Source of the DNA: Actinomadura sp. 7K507
Lineage (GTDB): Bacteria > Actinomycetota > Actinomycetes > Streptosporangiales > Streptosporangiaceae
Direction of reading: 5' to 3'
Length of the DNA: 64,000 nt
Assembly (NCBI RefSeq): GCF_004348425.1
Contig: NZ_SMKK01000005.1
Coordinates: 1-64,000, forward strand
Positions 18,805-27,893 of the stretch are shown one piece after another. Positions within the stretch are counted from its first letter, which is position 1, and every line of letters starts with the position of its first letter. The notes under the pieces were generated by a model. It ran no database searches, was not told where the DNA came from, and was given only the letters and a program-made list of their open reading frames with translations. The position numbers and the translations under genes were made by a program.

Positions 18805-20802
18805 TCAGATTCTGAGAAGTTCCGCTTGTTCGTCGGCGATCTCCGCGAGGGCCTTCCTGGCGGGTTCCGGGAGGTCCTGGCGGGCCGCCGCCCAGCGGGT
18901 CCAGGCGGGCAGGACGTCCCCGATGGACGACAGGGCGGGGATCAAGGTGAGATGGTCCAGTTTCGCGGGGCTCACTCTCAGGGGCCTGCCGAGGTCGTGG
19001 TCGCAGCCGTAGTCGATGATTCCCCGGACGATGCCGGGCGGCAGGCCCGGATTGTCTTCGAGGAAGGCGTCGACAAGGCGCTGCCGGGCCTCGTCATCGT
19101 GCACCGGAGACGGTTCGAGGACGCCTCCGGCCGGCAGGGCTCGGACCCGGCTCAGGGCGAGCGCGCGGCCGCTCGCGAAATCCTCGCTCACCGGCGCGGA
19201 ATCGGTGGTGTCGGCGAAGGCGGTTTCGAGCAAGGCGCGCGCGATGGCGGGGTCGACGGGCTCGAAGACCGTGGCCGGGTCGCGGGACTGCTGCGCCTTG
19301 ACCTCGCTGAGCAGCAGGTCCGGCTGATCGGCGATGTAGGCGTCCTTGACGATCCGGCCGAGAGAGTCGTCCACCAGGACGCAGAGGGTGTGCTCGGCAC
19401 CGCCATAGGCGAAGCCGCAGAAGATCGAGCGCTGGTCCCCGTAGATGTCGTGGTAGCTCCAGCACTCGCCAGCACGGACGCGGCCGATCGTGTCCGCCCA
19501 GACCGGGTCCGGGACGCCGGCGGCCGACAGTTCGCCGGCGGACGCGGACGCGCGGCCGTCGAACGGCGGCGGTGCGAGGACGGCGAGGGCGCGCAGGATG
19601 GCCAGCGCCTGCGGGGTACGGCGCCCGGCGGCACGTTCGATGAGCCCGCCGCAGAAGACCTCGTCCACGTCGGCGTCGACGAGTTCCTGCCCCCACCAGG
19701 CGCCCATCATCTCGGAGAAGAACATCTCGGGTTGGAGGGGGTCGGGGTCATCCAGGAGTTCTTCAGGGACTGCGTCGATCATCGAGTCGAGCAGATCTTC
19801 GAGGGGTATCGGCTCGGGTTCGGGGCCCGACAGCAGGCGGAGCAGTTCGGCGGCCTCCCCGAGGGGATGGGCCCCGAGGCCGGGGTGGGCGAACTCCGGG
19901 TCGAACGTCTCGATTTCGAGGATCTCCAGGACGCGTGACGCCTTGTTCTGCATCGTCGTTCTCTTGACGTCGAGCAGAGTGGAGATCTCGTAGGCGGACA
20001 TGTGCAGCGGGTTCGTCCCGTCGCCGAGGAAGTTGACGCGCCCCATCGCGTACACGATGCCCGCGGCCCAGATGCTCAGGTCGCCCCGCGCGAGAGGGCT
20101 CGGACGCTTGCGGGCCAGCGCCGCCGCGGCCTTACGGCACAGCTCGGCGAACCCGATGTCGAGGTGGTCCAGGCAGAACGCGTCGGTGGCGCTGACGATG
20201 CCGGACGCCTTCGCGCGCAGGGCCTTGGGAATCCGCTCGTCCGTGAGCCATTCGTCGATGCCCGTGAGCTCCGGGTCGCGGAGCCCGCGGTCCGCCGCTT
20301 CGACGTCGAAGGCCGCCGGGTCGTGGCCCCCGTCCGTCCACTCCATGTAGTGCTCGTGTTCTTCGTGCGAGGGGTCGGCCAGGGCTTCCAGCAGCAGCGG
20401 GTAGCCGTACGCGCCTCCGCAGTCCTCGGGCGGGCATGCGCCGGCTCCGCCGGTCAGCCGCGGATATCGGGTGCCGGGGTCGGCGGCGAAGGTCTCTTCG
20501 ACGACGATGTCGTGGCGACAGTTGTCACCGAAGTCGTAGATGTACGCGAAGCGGGGCGCGACGTCGTCGAGGGTCACGCGCGCCGCGTCCAGGATCTCCG
20601 ACTCGGGGTCGGGTTCACCGAAACGTCCCTTCGGCGTCTCGAAAACGTGCAGGTGATAGCCCAGCTCCCAGCCCATCGCCTTCTGGACGACGCCGTACAG
20701 GTCGGCGAGCGTGGTGTCGGCGGCCACCTCGACGGCCCGCCAGACCGGGACGGGCATGTCCAGCAACGTGATCTTGATCCGGTGAATACGCACGCCCCTC
20801 AT
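18805..20802 (-). CDS. PRiA4_ORF3 / DUF6398 domain protein, 665 aa
   Basis: Residues 5-165 form a plasmid pRiA4b ORF-3 domain, with typical features: IKITLLDMPVPVWRAVEV at the start, YDFGDNCRHDI, and the CPPEDCGGAYGY cluster. Residues about 200-310 resemble DUF6398 (including YEISTLLDVKRTTMQNKA), often fused to this domain in actinomycetes. The last 350 residues are unassigned; they include a motif-rich patch, CWSYHDIYGDQRSIFCGFAYG. GGAGGTG lies about 9 bases before ATG 20802. PRiA4_ORF3 proteins are widespread on plasmids and islands with no settled function. The gene is monocistronic and diverges from the LLM oxidoreductase. Confidence 0.8.
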   Translation of the reverse strand: MRGVRIHRIKITLLDMPVPVWRAVEVAADTTLADLYGVVQKAMGWELGYHLHVFETPKGRFGEPDPESEILDAARVTLDDVAPRFAYIYDFGDNCRHDIVVEETFAADPGTRYPRLTGGAGACPPEDCGGAYGYPLLLEALADPSHEEHEHYMEWTDGGHDPAAFDVEAADRGLRDPELTGIDEWLTDERIPKALRAKASGIVSATDAFCLDHLDIGFAELCRKAAAALARKRPSPLARGDLSIWAAGIVYAMGRVNFLGDGTNPLHMSAYEISTLLDVKRTTMQNKASRVLEILEIETFDPEFAHPGLGAHPLGEAAELLRLLSGPEPEPIPLEDLLDSMIDAVPEELLDDPDPLQPEMFFSEMMGAWWGQELVDADVDEVFCGGLIERAAGRRTPQALAILRALAVLAPPPFDGRASASAGELSAAGVPDPVWADTIGRVRAGECWSYHDIYGDQRSIFCGFAYGGAEHTLCVLVDDSLGRIVKDAYIADQPDLLLSEVKAQQSRDPATVFEPVDPAIARALLETAFADTTDSAPVSEDFASGRALALSRVRALPAGGVLEPSPVHDDEARQRLVDAFLEDNPGLPPGIVRGIIDYGCDHDLGRPLRVSPAKLDHLTLIPALSSIGDVLPAWTRWAAARQDLPEPARKALAEIADEQAELLRI

Positions 20803-20896
20803 GCTCTCGCACCTCCCCGGCCACGCGAAGGGCGTTCCGGCTCGTCGGGCGCCTGGCCGGTCGTGGTCGTTTTCCGGCCGGCGGCGATCGAGTGAT

Positions 20897-20902
20897 TAGT
20901 CT
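20897..20902 (+). promoter_or_regulatory. Candidate -10 element (TAGTCT) for a leaderless mRNA
   Basis: TAGTCT fits the actinomycete TANNNT -10 pattern and ends 6 bases before ATG 20909, which would place the transcription start on the A of the start codon. No ribosome site precedes that ATG, which supports a leaderless message. The -35 region is unclear. Confidence 0.4.
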
Positions 20903-20908
20903 TCGCGC

Positions 20909-21760
20909 ATGCGCTATGGAGTGTGCGTGCCCAACATCGGGGAGTTCGCCGAACCGCGCCAGGTGGCCGGACTGGCGCGGCGGGCCGAGGAGGCCGGCTG
21001 GGACGGGTTCTTCGTCTGGGACCACGTGGTCTTCCCCTTCGGCGCGCTGGAGGTCGGCGACCCCTGGGTGCTGCTGACGCTGGTGGCCGCGGAGACCGAA
21101 CGGATCAGGTTCGGGCCGCTGGTCACGGCGGCGGCGCGACGCCGTCCCGGGGTGCTGGCGCGGCAGACCACGTCCCTGGACCGCCTCTCGGGCGGACGGC
21201 TGGTGTTCGGTGCGGGACTGGGGTTCACGCTGGAGGCCGAGTTCGGCACCTGGGGCGAGCCGGTGGAGCCGGCGCAGGTGGCGGGCCGGCTCGACGAGAG
21301 CCTGGCGGTACTGGAGCTGCTGTGGTCGGGAGAGAAGGTGGACTTTCACGGCGAGTACGTCACCGCCGCGGACGTGACGTTCCAGCCGACCCCGGTCCAG
21401 CGTCCGCGCCCCCCGGTCTGGATCGGCTGCAACTGGCCGAACCGGCGGCCCCTGGACCGGGCGGCCCGCTGGGACGGCGTCGCGCCGATGATGATCAGCC
21501 CGGCGGACGGCTCCTGGGACCCGACCCCCGAAGCGGTCACCGAACTCGTCACCGGTGTCGGCAAGCGGCGCGACGGCACCGGCCCGTTCGACGTGGTGAT
21601 CACCGGCCGGACCCCGGCGGAACGTCCCGGCGAGGCCCGCACGACCGTCGAGGCCATCGGCGCGGCCGGCGCGACCTGGTGGCTGGAGGGCTTCCGGCCC
21701 CAGCCCGGCGAGTACGGAGACGCCCTGCGGCGAATCGAGGCGGGCCCACCCCGCTCATAG
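20909..21760 (+). CDS. LLM-class flavin-dependent oxidoreductase, 283 aa
   Basis: The protein is a luciferase-like monooxygenase fold (TIM barrel) expected to use FMN or F420. Signature stretches are WDGFFVWDHVVFP near residue 32, RIRFGPLVTAA near 65, and LDRLSGGRLVFGAGLGF near 90. The length is normal for the shorter LLM subgroup. The substrate cannot be told from sequence. No ribosome site is visible, and a -10 element lies 6 bases upstream. It stands alone between divergent and convergent neighbours; its 3' end overlaps the convergent lipoprotein gene by 6 bases. Confidence 0.85.
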   Translation: MRYGVCVPNIGEFAEPRQVAGLARRAEEAGWDGFFVWDHVVFPFGALEVGDPWVLLTLVAAETERIRFGPLVTAAARRRPGVLARQTTSLDRLSGGRLVFGAGLGFTLEAEFGTWGEPVEPAQVAGRLDESLAVLELLWSGEKVDFHGEYVTAADVTFQPTPVQRPRPPVWIGCNWPNRRPLDRAARWDGVAPMMISPADGSWDPTPEAVTELVTGVGKRRDGTGPFDVVITGRTPAERPGEARTTVEAIGAAGATWWLEGFRPQPGEYGDALRRIEAGPPRS

Positions 21761-22963
21761 CGGTCGATACCGCAAGATGAGCCTGGTCGTTCGAGATCCG
21801 CGTTCCGAGACCATTTCCACGATCGCCCATGTGTCGGGGTGGCCGGGCACGTTCGCCAGGGCCTCGAACCTCAGGGTCGAACCCGCTGGAGCCGGGAGCG
21901 GGACGCGGCTCCAGCGCCCGGCGGAATGGTGAAGGATGTAGCGCCCGGACGTCGCGACCCAGACGCCGCCGCGGCCGTCGGGTGTCACGTGCGTGAGCCC
22001 GATCCCCTTCAGGCCGAGCGTTGTACGTTGCCACTGGCGGCCGTTCCAGTGAAGAACGAAATCACTGTAGTAATAGCGCGGCTTTTCGCCATAACCGCGC
22101 TGGACGTTCCCGACGGCCCAGACGCTGTTCGAAGTGACCGGGGCAATACCGTGGATCCACGGTCCGGTTTTCCTGGGGCCGACTCCCGGCCTGTTCTCGT
22201 TGGTCGTTTCCTTGGAAAGCCGGGGAACGGGGGTCGGTTCCCAGTACTTGCCCTGCCGGCGGCGGATCGTATTGTCGTTCCAGAGCCCCCAGATATCCCC
22301 GGCGGAGCCGACGGCCAGTTCGTCGGGCGGGGAAGGTGCCGGCATGTCGCGCCAATGGCGGCCGTCCCATTTTTTGAGGAAGTCCTCCCCTGAGGCCAGC
22401 AGTTGATCGCCGTCCAGCACCGCGACGTCCCGCAGACCTGTCCGCCCGGTGGACGACAGCACCGTGGACTTCCAGCGCCCCCGGTTCCAGCACCACGCCT
22501 GCACCCGTTTCCAGGTGGAGCCGAAGATCCATCGCCGGCACTCCGAGCGGCCGGCTTCCGGCAGCACCCGGACGGACTTCCGCGTATAGGAAGCACGGCG
22601 CGGCCCCTGATCGTAGGACCAGCGCTCACCGTCCCACCGGAGCAGCACGCTCGACCAGGGGCCCTCCCCGGCCGCCCACGCCTCCCCGGAGGGCAGGCCG
22701 GCGATGCCGGTGAGCCAGAGATGCTCGCCGGGGGGCTGAGAATTATCGACACGTTCAGCGCGGGTGACCTGCCACCGCCCGCCGGAGTCGTCGATCGGCA
22801 GCCCGGCCCAGTCCTCGGCCACATCCCAGCCCCGCTCGGCGCACGCGGCCACGGAAACGGCTATGACCAGGCCGCACGCCGCAACGCGCGAGCGGTCGGA
22901 CCGCCTAGCGGACGGCCGCACCGAAGGCCACCAGTTCACCCGGGCGAACCCGATCGTGTCCAT
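21755..22963 (-). CDS. Secreted propeller-like lipoprotein, 402 aa
   Basis: A hydrophobic N-terminus with the lipobox-like VSVAAC (about residue 40) precedes a series of repeats of the type W-x-LLRWDGERW and KWDGRHWRDMPAPSP, separated by about 45 residues. Such repeats are seen in secreted beta-propeller-like actinomycete proteins. The protein from 38853-39902 has the same repeat style and is probably a paralogue. ATG 22963 is preferred over an upstream frame that is open to 23020; GGGAACGGGCGG lies before it. Role unknown. A surface-exposed binding protein is the likely class. Confidence 0.65.
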   Translation of the reverse strand: MDTIGFARVNWWPSVRPSARRSDRSRVAACGLVIAVSVAACAERGWDVAEDWAGLPIDDSGGRWQVTRAERVDNSQPPGEHLWLTGIAGLPSGEAWAAGEGPWSSVLLRWDGERWSYDQGPRRASYTRKSVRVLPEAGRSECRRWIFGSTWKRVQAWCWNRGRWKSTVLSSTGRTGLRDVAVLDGDQLLASGEDFLKKWDGRHWRDMPAPSPPDELAVGSAGDIWGLWNDNTIRRRQGKYWEPTPVPRLSKETTNENRPGVGPRKTGPWIHGIAPVTSNSVWAVGNVQRGYGEKPRYYYSDFVLHWNGRQWQRTTLGLKGIGLTHVTPDGRGGVWVATSGRYILHHSAGRWSRVPLPAPAGSTLRFEALANVPGHPDTWAIVEMVSERGSRTTRLILRYRPL

Positions 22964-23267
22964 GCCCGCCCGTTCCCCGACGTCGGTGTTGGCGCCGCTC
23001 ACCGAAGGGACCGGCCACACGGGGGTACGGCGCCGCAGAACCCGGCACCGTGAAACCGGCGAGCTCGCTAGTCATCCGCGAAGTCTAGAACGCTTGATCC
23101 ACAGGTACTGGATCTTGCTTGCGGCCGCCCGGAGCCGGACGTGACCGGCCTCGGCGGGATGGCAACCGGTGGCCGGGGATAGGCGTCCCACCAGGCACAG
23201 AGAGCAGCTCCCAGCACATCGAGCACATTCGCCGTCAGTGGCGGGCGGGGATGACAGGAGCCACGAT
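22964..23267. other. Divergent intergenic region
   Basis: About 300 bases between the propeller-like lipoprotein gene and the HelD-like gene. It should hold both promoters. I see no convincing -10/-35 pair, repeat or RNA gene. GACAGGAG at 23253-23260 is the ribosome site for the TTG start of the HelD-like gene. Confidence 0.4.
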
Positions 23268-25946
23268 TTGACCGATCGCAAGGCAACGCTCGCGGAGGAG
23301 CAGCGCGCCGTCGACTACGCCTACGCGTGCTATGAGCGGAGGTTCGCGACCAACCGCGAGACGTTCAGGCCCTCGGAGATCACCGACTCGCGGGCGGGCA
23401 CCGCGTTCATCCGGGACGTGGCGCCCGAGGTGCGGTTCGAGGGCGACCTCGGCGGCGAGGCCCTGGTGATCGCGCGCGTGGACGTCGACGAGGACGGCGA
23501 GTCCGGGACCTGGTACATCGGGCGCCGCAACGTCCGCGACGAGTCCCACGACACGTTCGTCGTCAGCTGGCAGACGCCGATGGCGACCGAGTGGATGCTG
23601 CGGCGCCCGGACGCCCCCGGCGGGATGCGGCTGCGGCGCCGGCTCCGCTGCGAACGCGACAAGGTCAAGGACTACCGCGATGAGATCAAGGCAGCACCCC
23701 CTGCCGCCCGGCCACCCCAGCCTGCCGTGACTCCCTCGCCCGCTGTGGCTCCTCCGGCTGCCGAGGACGAGCCCGCCGCGGCGGGCGAGGCGGCCGCGGA
23801 ACAGCCGGCGGCCTCGCCCGCCGACGGGCTGAAGGACTTCCTTCTCGAAGACCTTGAACGGGCCCGCGACGGGCACATGCGCGACATCGTCGAGACGATC
23901 CAGCGGGAGCAGCTGCTGCTGGTGTCCGACGAGCGCAAGGGCGTCCTCATCGTCCAGGGCGGGCCCGGCACCGGGAAGACGGCCGTCGGGCTCCACCGCA
24001 TGTCGTGGCTGCTTTACAACCGCCACTTCAAGACGGGCGAGGTACTGGTCGTCGGCCCGCACCCCGGGTTCCTGCGCTACGTGCGCGGCGTCCTCCCCCG
24101 CCTCGGCACCCGCGACGTGACCGCGGTCGAGCTGAACAGGCTGTGGGACGAACCGCGCGGCGCCGAGCCCCTCGCCGCGCGGCTGGTCAAGTCAGACGCC
24201 CGGATGGCCGAGGTCCTGCGGCGGGCCGTGGCGGGCATCCCGCGATCCCGCGTGATCGGCAGGCTGCGCGAGGACTCCTTCAGCTTCGTCTTCGAGGGCG
24301 TCCGGCTGGCGGTGCCGGGCGAGACGCTGCGCGGATTCATGGACGGCGACGAGCACGCGCCGTTCGCGTCCCGCAAGCGCGGATTCGCCGCCCGCCTGGT
24401 CGACCACCTGATGAACCTTCACGCGGAGGAGATGCCGCGCCGCACCGACACGGACGTCCGCCACAGGGTCGCACGGGACCCCGAGGTCGCCGGGCTGGTG
24501 AACAAGATCTGGCCGAACGTCACCGCCGAGAGCGTCCTGCGCGGTCTGCTCGGCGACCCGGCCGTGCTGAGGGCGGCCTCCGACGGGGTGCTCACCCAGG
24601 AGGAGCAGGCGGCGATCGCGCGACCGCCCGCCGCCCGCGTCGGCGAGGAGCCCTGGTCACGCGAGGACCGGGTCTGCCTGGAGGAACTCCGCGTCCTCCT
24701 GAACGGCGAAGGCCCGCCGCGCTACCGGCACATCATGGTGGACGAGGCGCAGGACCTCACGCCGATGCAGGCGCGGTCGCTGGCGCGGCGCTGCCCGGCC
24801 GGGTCCATGACCGTCCTCGGCGACCTCGCGCAGGCGACCGGCGACCACACCTACCAGGACTGGTCCGTGCTCGGCGCGGCGCTCGCGGGCGAGGACGGCT
24901 GGCACCTGGAGGAGCTGACCGTCGGGTACCGCGTCCCACGGGAGGTCATGGAGTTCGCGGAGGTGCTCGGCCGCACCGTCTCCCCGCAGGCGGCGTTCCC
25001 CCGTTCGATCCGGCCGGTCGGCCCGGACGCGATCACGATGGTCCCGGTGGCCGCGTCCGCCCTGCGGGACGAGGTGCTCGCACGGGCGCAGGCCCTCGTC
25101 TCACCTGGCGACGACCGGTCCGTCGCGGTGATCGTCCCGGAGGCGTGGCGGGACGAGGTGCCGTCGGCCCGTGCGTCGCTCCCCGAGGGCCGCGCCACCG
25201 TTCTGACGGTCGCGGAGGCCAAAGGCCTGGAGTTCGACCACGTCGTCCTGGCGGAGCCCGCCGAGATCGCCGCGGTGAACCCCGGCGGCCCCGGCCTGCT
25301 CTACGTCGCGATCACGCGGTGCACCCGGTCGCTGGTGATCGTGCACGCCGCGGCCATCCCTCCGGTGCTGCTCCCCGCGACCGACGATCCAGAGGAAGGC
25401 GATCTCGTGATCGACGCATCCGCACCTCCGGCCGAACCCGGCGATCCCTCGTCCGACACGGGTTTCGAGGCGTTCATCGCGGACCTGGAAGCCATGGTGC
25501 GGGAGGAACGGCGCAGCACCGTCCATGAGGGCGTCCGGCATGCGCTGATCTCCGAGCTCTACACCGCCGGCCTCGTCCCCGTCGTGGACTCCCCCACCGC
25601 CGACGTGATCTGCGACGGCACCGGCGGCAAGGTCCTTTACGAGGTGCTCGGCGAGGGCGGCAACACCTACCGGCGCATGCGGGACGCGGTCCTGCGCATC
25701 CTGGAGGTGCAGCACGCCGAAGGCGAGCCGGCCGACCACCGCTTCCTCGTCCTTCCCGAGCCGCCGGCCGAACCCTGGGCCCCGGAGGTCCTCACCGAGG
25801 CGTTCGGCATGTCGGTGATCTGGCGCGCCGAGGGCCGCTGGATCGGAGGGAACGTCGACCTCGCCCTCGGCCGCGCCAAGTCACGATCACAGGATGCCGC
25901 CCGGTCAGCGGGTGAGACGGCTGAGCGCCCGGCCGCAGCCCGTTGA
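23268..25946 (+). CDS. HelD/UvrD-like ATPase with extra C-terminal domain, 892 aa
   Basis: An SF1 ATPase of the HelD class. The N-terminus (LAEEQRAVDYAYACYERRF) matches the HelD arm, and residues near 85 (TWYIGRRNVRDE) match its second region. A Pro/Ala-rich linker of about 45 residues precedes Walker A GGPGTGKTAVG near 231. DEAQD is near 491 and motif VI (YVAITRCTRSL) near 684. HelD proteins remove stalled RNA polymerase from DNA. After the helicase core there are about 150 residues not usual in HelD, with ADVICDGTGGKVLYEVLGE, a D...E-x-V pattern that could be a nuclease fold. The TTG start at 23268 was chosen because AGGAG lies 8 bases before it. Rifampicin-linked HelR is a related alternative, but the length and tail differ. 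Confidence 0.75.
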   Translation: MTDRKATLAEEQRAVDYAYACYERRFATNRETFRPSEITDSRAGTAFIRDVAPEVRFEGDLGGEALVIARVDVDEDGESGTWYIGRRNVRDESHDTFVVSWQTPMATEWMLRRPDAPGGMRLRRRLRCERDKVKDYRDEIKAAPPAARPPQPAVTPSPAVAPPAAEDEPAAAGEAAAEQPAASPADGLKDFLLEDLERARDGHMRDIVETIQREQLLLVSDERKGVLIVQGGPGTGKTAVGLHRMSWLLYNRHFKTGEVLVVGPHPGFLRYVRGVLPRLGTRDVTAVELNRLWDEPRGAEPLAARLVKSDARMAEVLRRAVAGIPRSRVIGRLREDSFSFVFEGVRLAVPGETLRGFMDGDEHAPFASRKRGFAARLVDHLMNLHAEEMPRRTDTDVRHRVARDPEVAGLVNKIWPNVTAESVLRGLLGDPAVLRAASDGVLTQEEQAAIARPPAARVGEEPWSREDRVCLEELRVLLNGEGPPRYRHIMVDEAQDLTPMQARSLARRCPAGSMTVLGDLAQATGDHTYQDWSVLGAALAGEDGWHLEELTVGYRVPREVMEFAEVLGRTVSPQAAFPRSIRPVGPDAITMVPVAASALRDEVLARAQALVSPGDDRSVAVIVPEAWRDEVPSARASLPEGRATVLTVAEAKGLEFDHVVLAEPAEIAAVNPGGPGLLYVAITRCTRSLVIVHAAAIPPVLLPATDDPEEGDLVIDASAPPAEPGDPSSDTGFEAFIADLEAMVREERRSTVHEGVRHALISELYTAGLVPVVDSPTADVICDGTGGKVLYEVLGEGGNTYRRMRDAVLRILEVQHAEGEPADHRFLVLPEPPAEPWAPEVLTEAFGMSVIWRAEGRWIGGNVDLALGRAKSRSQDAARSAGETAERPAAAR

Positions 25947-25971
25947 GGAGGCTTGACCCCGATCCGGGCTC

Positions 25972-26808
25972 TTATGGGTGCAGGTTGGGCTTTGCTTCGC
26001 CGGTGGACGGGTCGTAGGGGAGGGAGACGTGCTGGTGAATCATCAGCCAGGCGCCGTCCCTGCGCTGGAACACCCGGGTGCCGCGTGACCAGCTGTCCGC
26101 CGCGGGTTTGCCGGGCTCTGTGACCTGCACGTGGTTGAGGCCCCAGGCCACCGCGAGGTCGTCGCGCACCAGGATCGTGAGATCGGGGATGTCCAGGCTG
26201 ACCCGGGTGTCACCGGCCGCGTCCAGGTTGCGGGCGCAGGACTCCCGCACGGCCTGGACGCCGGTGTACTGCAGCGGCTCCTCGTGCTCGTAGGAGACCA
26301 CATCGTCGGCGATGCCCGCCATCAGGGCGTCCAGATCCTTCGCCGCGGTGCCCCGGGAACAGTCCTCGTGCACCCGGCGCACCTCCTCCTCACCGGACGC
26401 GGCCGGCTCCGGAGAGACGTGCGGGAACGAATGGTGCTCGTGGACGACGACCCAGCGGCCTTCCTCCTTGCGCAGACCGAGGGTCAGGCGCAGGCGGTTG
26501 TCAGGGTCGGCCGTGAACTCCTCCTTGGTGCCGCAACGCAGCAGTGCGTAGGCGAAGGCGACGTCGTCACCTGCGATGACGTCCAGCGACTCGATGTCGA
26601 ACGTGGCGCCCTGCGACTGCCACTCGAAGAAGGGCGGCCACGTCCGGCGGTAGGCGCCGAGGCCGCGCACTCCCTCGTACGGCGGCGGGACGTCGAACAT
26701 GACGATGTCCTCGGCGTGGTCCTGGAGGACCCGGTCCATGTCGCCGATGTGCACCGCCTCTGCCCAGCGGTCGATCAGCGCGCGGATCTGCTCCTGGTCG
26801 GTCTGCAT
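25972..26808 (-). CDS. Tandem SnoaL-like protein, 278 aa
   Basis: Two NTF2/SnoaL-type domains are fused: residues about 5-125 (IRALIDRWAEAVHIGDMDRV at the start) and about 140-270 (VRRVHEDCSRGTAAKDLDA). Both carry the small helix-plus-sheet pattern of SnoaL_3 ketosteroid isomerase-like proteins. ATG 26808 has GGAAGGA about 6 bases upstream. It lies 59 bases downstream of the sigma factor gene, which itself ends in a SnoaL-like domain, so it is likely in the same operon and perhaps a ligand-sensing or enzymatic partner. Catalytic residues cannot be assigned. Confidence 0.8.
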   Translation of the reverse strand: MQTDQEQIRALIDRWAEAVHIGDMDRVLQDHAEDIVMFDVPPPYEGVRGLGAYRRTWPPFFEWQSQGATFDIESLDVIAGDDVAFAYALLRCGTKEEFTADPDNRLRLTLGLRKEEGRWVVVHEHHSFPHVSPEPAASGEEEVRRVHEDCSRGTAAKDLDALMAGIADDVVSYEHEEPLQYTGVQAVRESCARNLDAAGDTRVSLDIPDLTILVRDDLAVAWGLNHVQVTEPGKPAADSWSRGTRVFQRRDGAWLMIHQHVSLPYDPSTGEAKPNLHP

Positions 26809-26867
26809 GTCGTGTCCTTCCGGCTCGGTTCGTCCGTCGGGACTACAACCCGGGCCGGGCCGCGAAA

Positions 26868-27869
26868 TCATCGCTGCGGGCCGGGCAATTCCATGGGGAG
26901 GCCGAAACTTGAGAAATCGGCGTCCAGGAAGGACACGACCTCGGCGATCCGGGTGTCGCGCAGGACGAGCAGGTCGAGGCCCGCCGGGACGTACGCCGCT
27001 CTGGCGTCGTCCCACATGTAGGTGCCGAAGGCCAGTTGCCCGTTCGCCTGCGCCGGCACGAAACGCCAGCGGTCGCGGAGCGGGCCCTCGACCAGGAAGG
27101 CGCGGATGCCCGCATGCCCCTCGTACCAGGCGGCCATGGGCGGCATCGAGTACTTGGCGTCCTCGGCGAGCATCGCCACGATGGAGTCGACGTCCTGCGC
27201 CTCCCAGGCCGCCATGTACCGGCGGACCAGCTCCCGCTGCGCGGCCTCCCCGATCGCCTCCAGCGTGCGCTGCTGGCTGATGCCGGGGACGGCCTTCCGC
27301 GCCCGCTGCAACGCGCTGTTGACCGCGGCCTGCGTCGTCTCCAGCACCTCGGCGGCCTCGCGGGCGGGGTATCCGAGCACGTCGCAGAGGAGCAGAGCGG
27401 CCCGCTGCGAGGCCGAAAGGTGCTGCAGGGCGGCGACGAAGGCGATCTCCACGCTCTCCCGTGCGAGGACGCGGGCCTCCGGGCCGAGGTCGTCCGTCCA
27501 GGCCATCCAACGCCCGGGATACGGCTCCACCCAGGCCGTCTCGACCGCCGGCGCCCCCGCCGGGCTCATGTCGGTGGGCAGCTCCCGCCGCCCGCGCCGT
27601 TCGATCAGCGTCAGCGCCCGATTCGTCGCGATCTTGTAGAGCCAGGGCCGGACCGATCCCCGGTCCTCGTACCCGCCCAGCCCCCGCCAGGCCCGGCCGA
27701 GGGTGTCCTGGACGGCGTCCTCCGCGTCGTGGACCGAGGCGAGCATCCGGTAGCAGTGCGCCCGCAGCTCGTCCCGGAACGGCTCGACCAGCTGCCCGAA
27801 CGCCTCCCGGTTCCCGGCGCGGGCGGCTAGGAGCAACTCGGCTTCGGCAGGCCTCTCCCCCTGGTCCAT
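26868..27869 (-). CDS. ECF sigma factor with C-terminal SnoaL-like domain, 333 aa
   Basis: Region 2 of sigma-70 (AFGQLVEPFRDELRAHCYRM, then DAEDAVQDTLGRAWRGL) lies at about residues 25-75. Region 4 (ALQHLSASQRAALLLCDVLG through AVNSALQRARKAV) is at about 150-200. The remaining 120 residues form a SnoaL-like domain, as in the SigG/SigX5 (ECF41/56-like) groups, where it controls sigma activity in place of an anti-sigma factor. ATG 27869 is used; GTG 27878 is an alternative. No strong ribosome site is visible. The tandem SnoaL gene downstream is the obvious co-transcribed partner. Confidence 0.88.
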   Translation of the reverse strand: MDQGERPAEAELLLAARAGNREAFGQLVEPFRDELRAHCYRMLASVHDAEDAVQDTLGRAWRGLGGYEDRGSVRPWLYKIATNRALTLIERRGRRELPTDMSPAGAPAVETAWVEPYPGRWMAWTDDLGPEARVLARESVEIAFVAALQHLSASQRAALLLCDVLGYPAREAAEVLETTQAAVNSALQRARKAVPGISQQRTLEAIGEAAQRELVRRYMAAWEAQDVDSIVAMLAEDAKYSMPPMAAWYEGHAGIRAFLVEGPLRDRWRFVPAQANGQLAFGTYMWDDARAAYVPAGLDLLVLRDTRIAEVVSFLDADFSSFGLPMELPGPQR

Positions 27870-27893
27870 GCCGTGCACGGTACCGCCCGCTTC

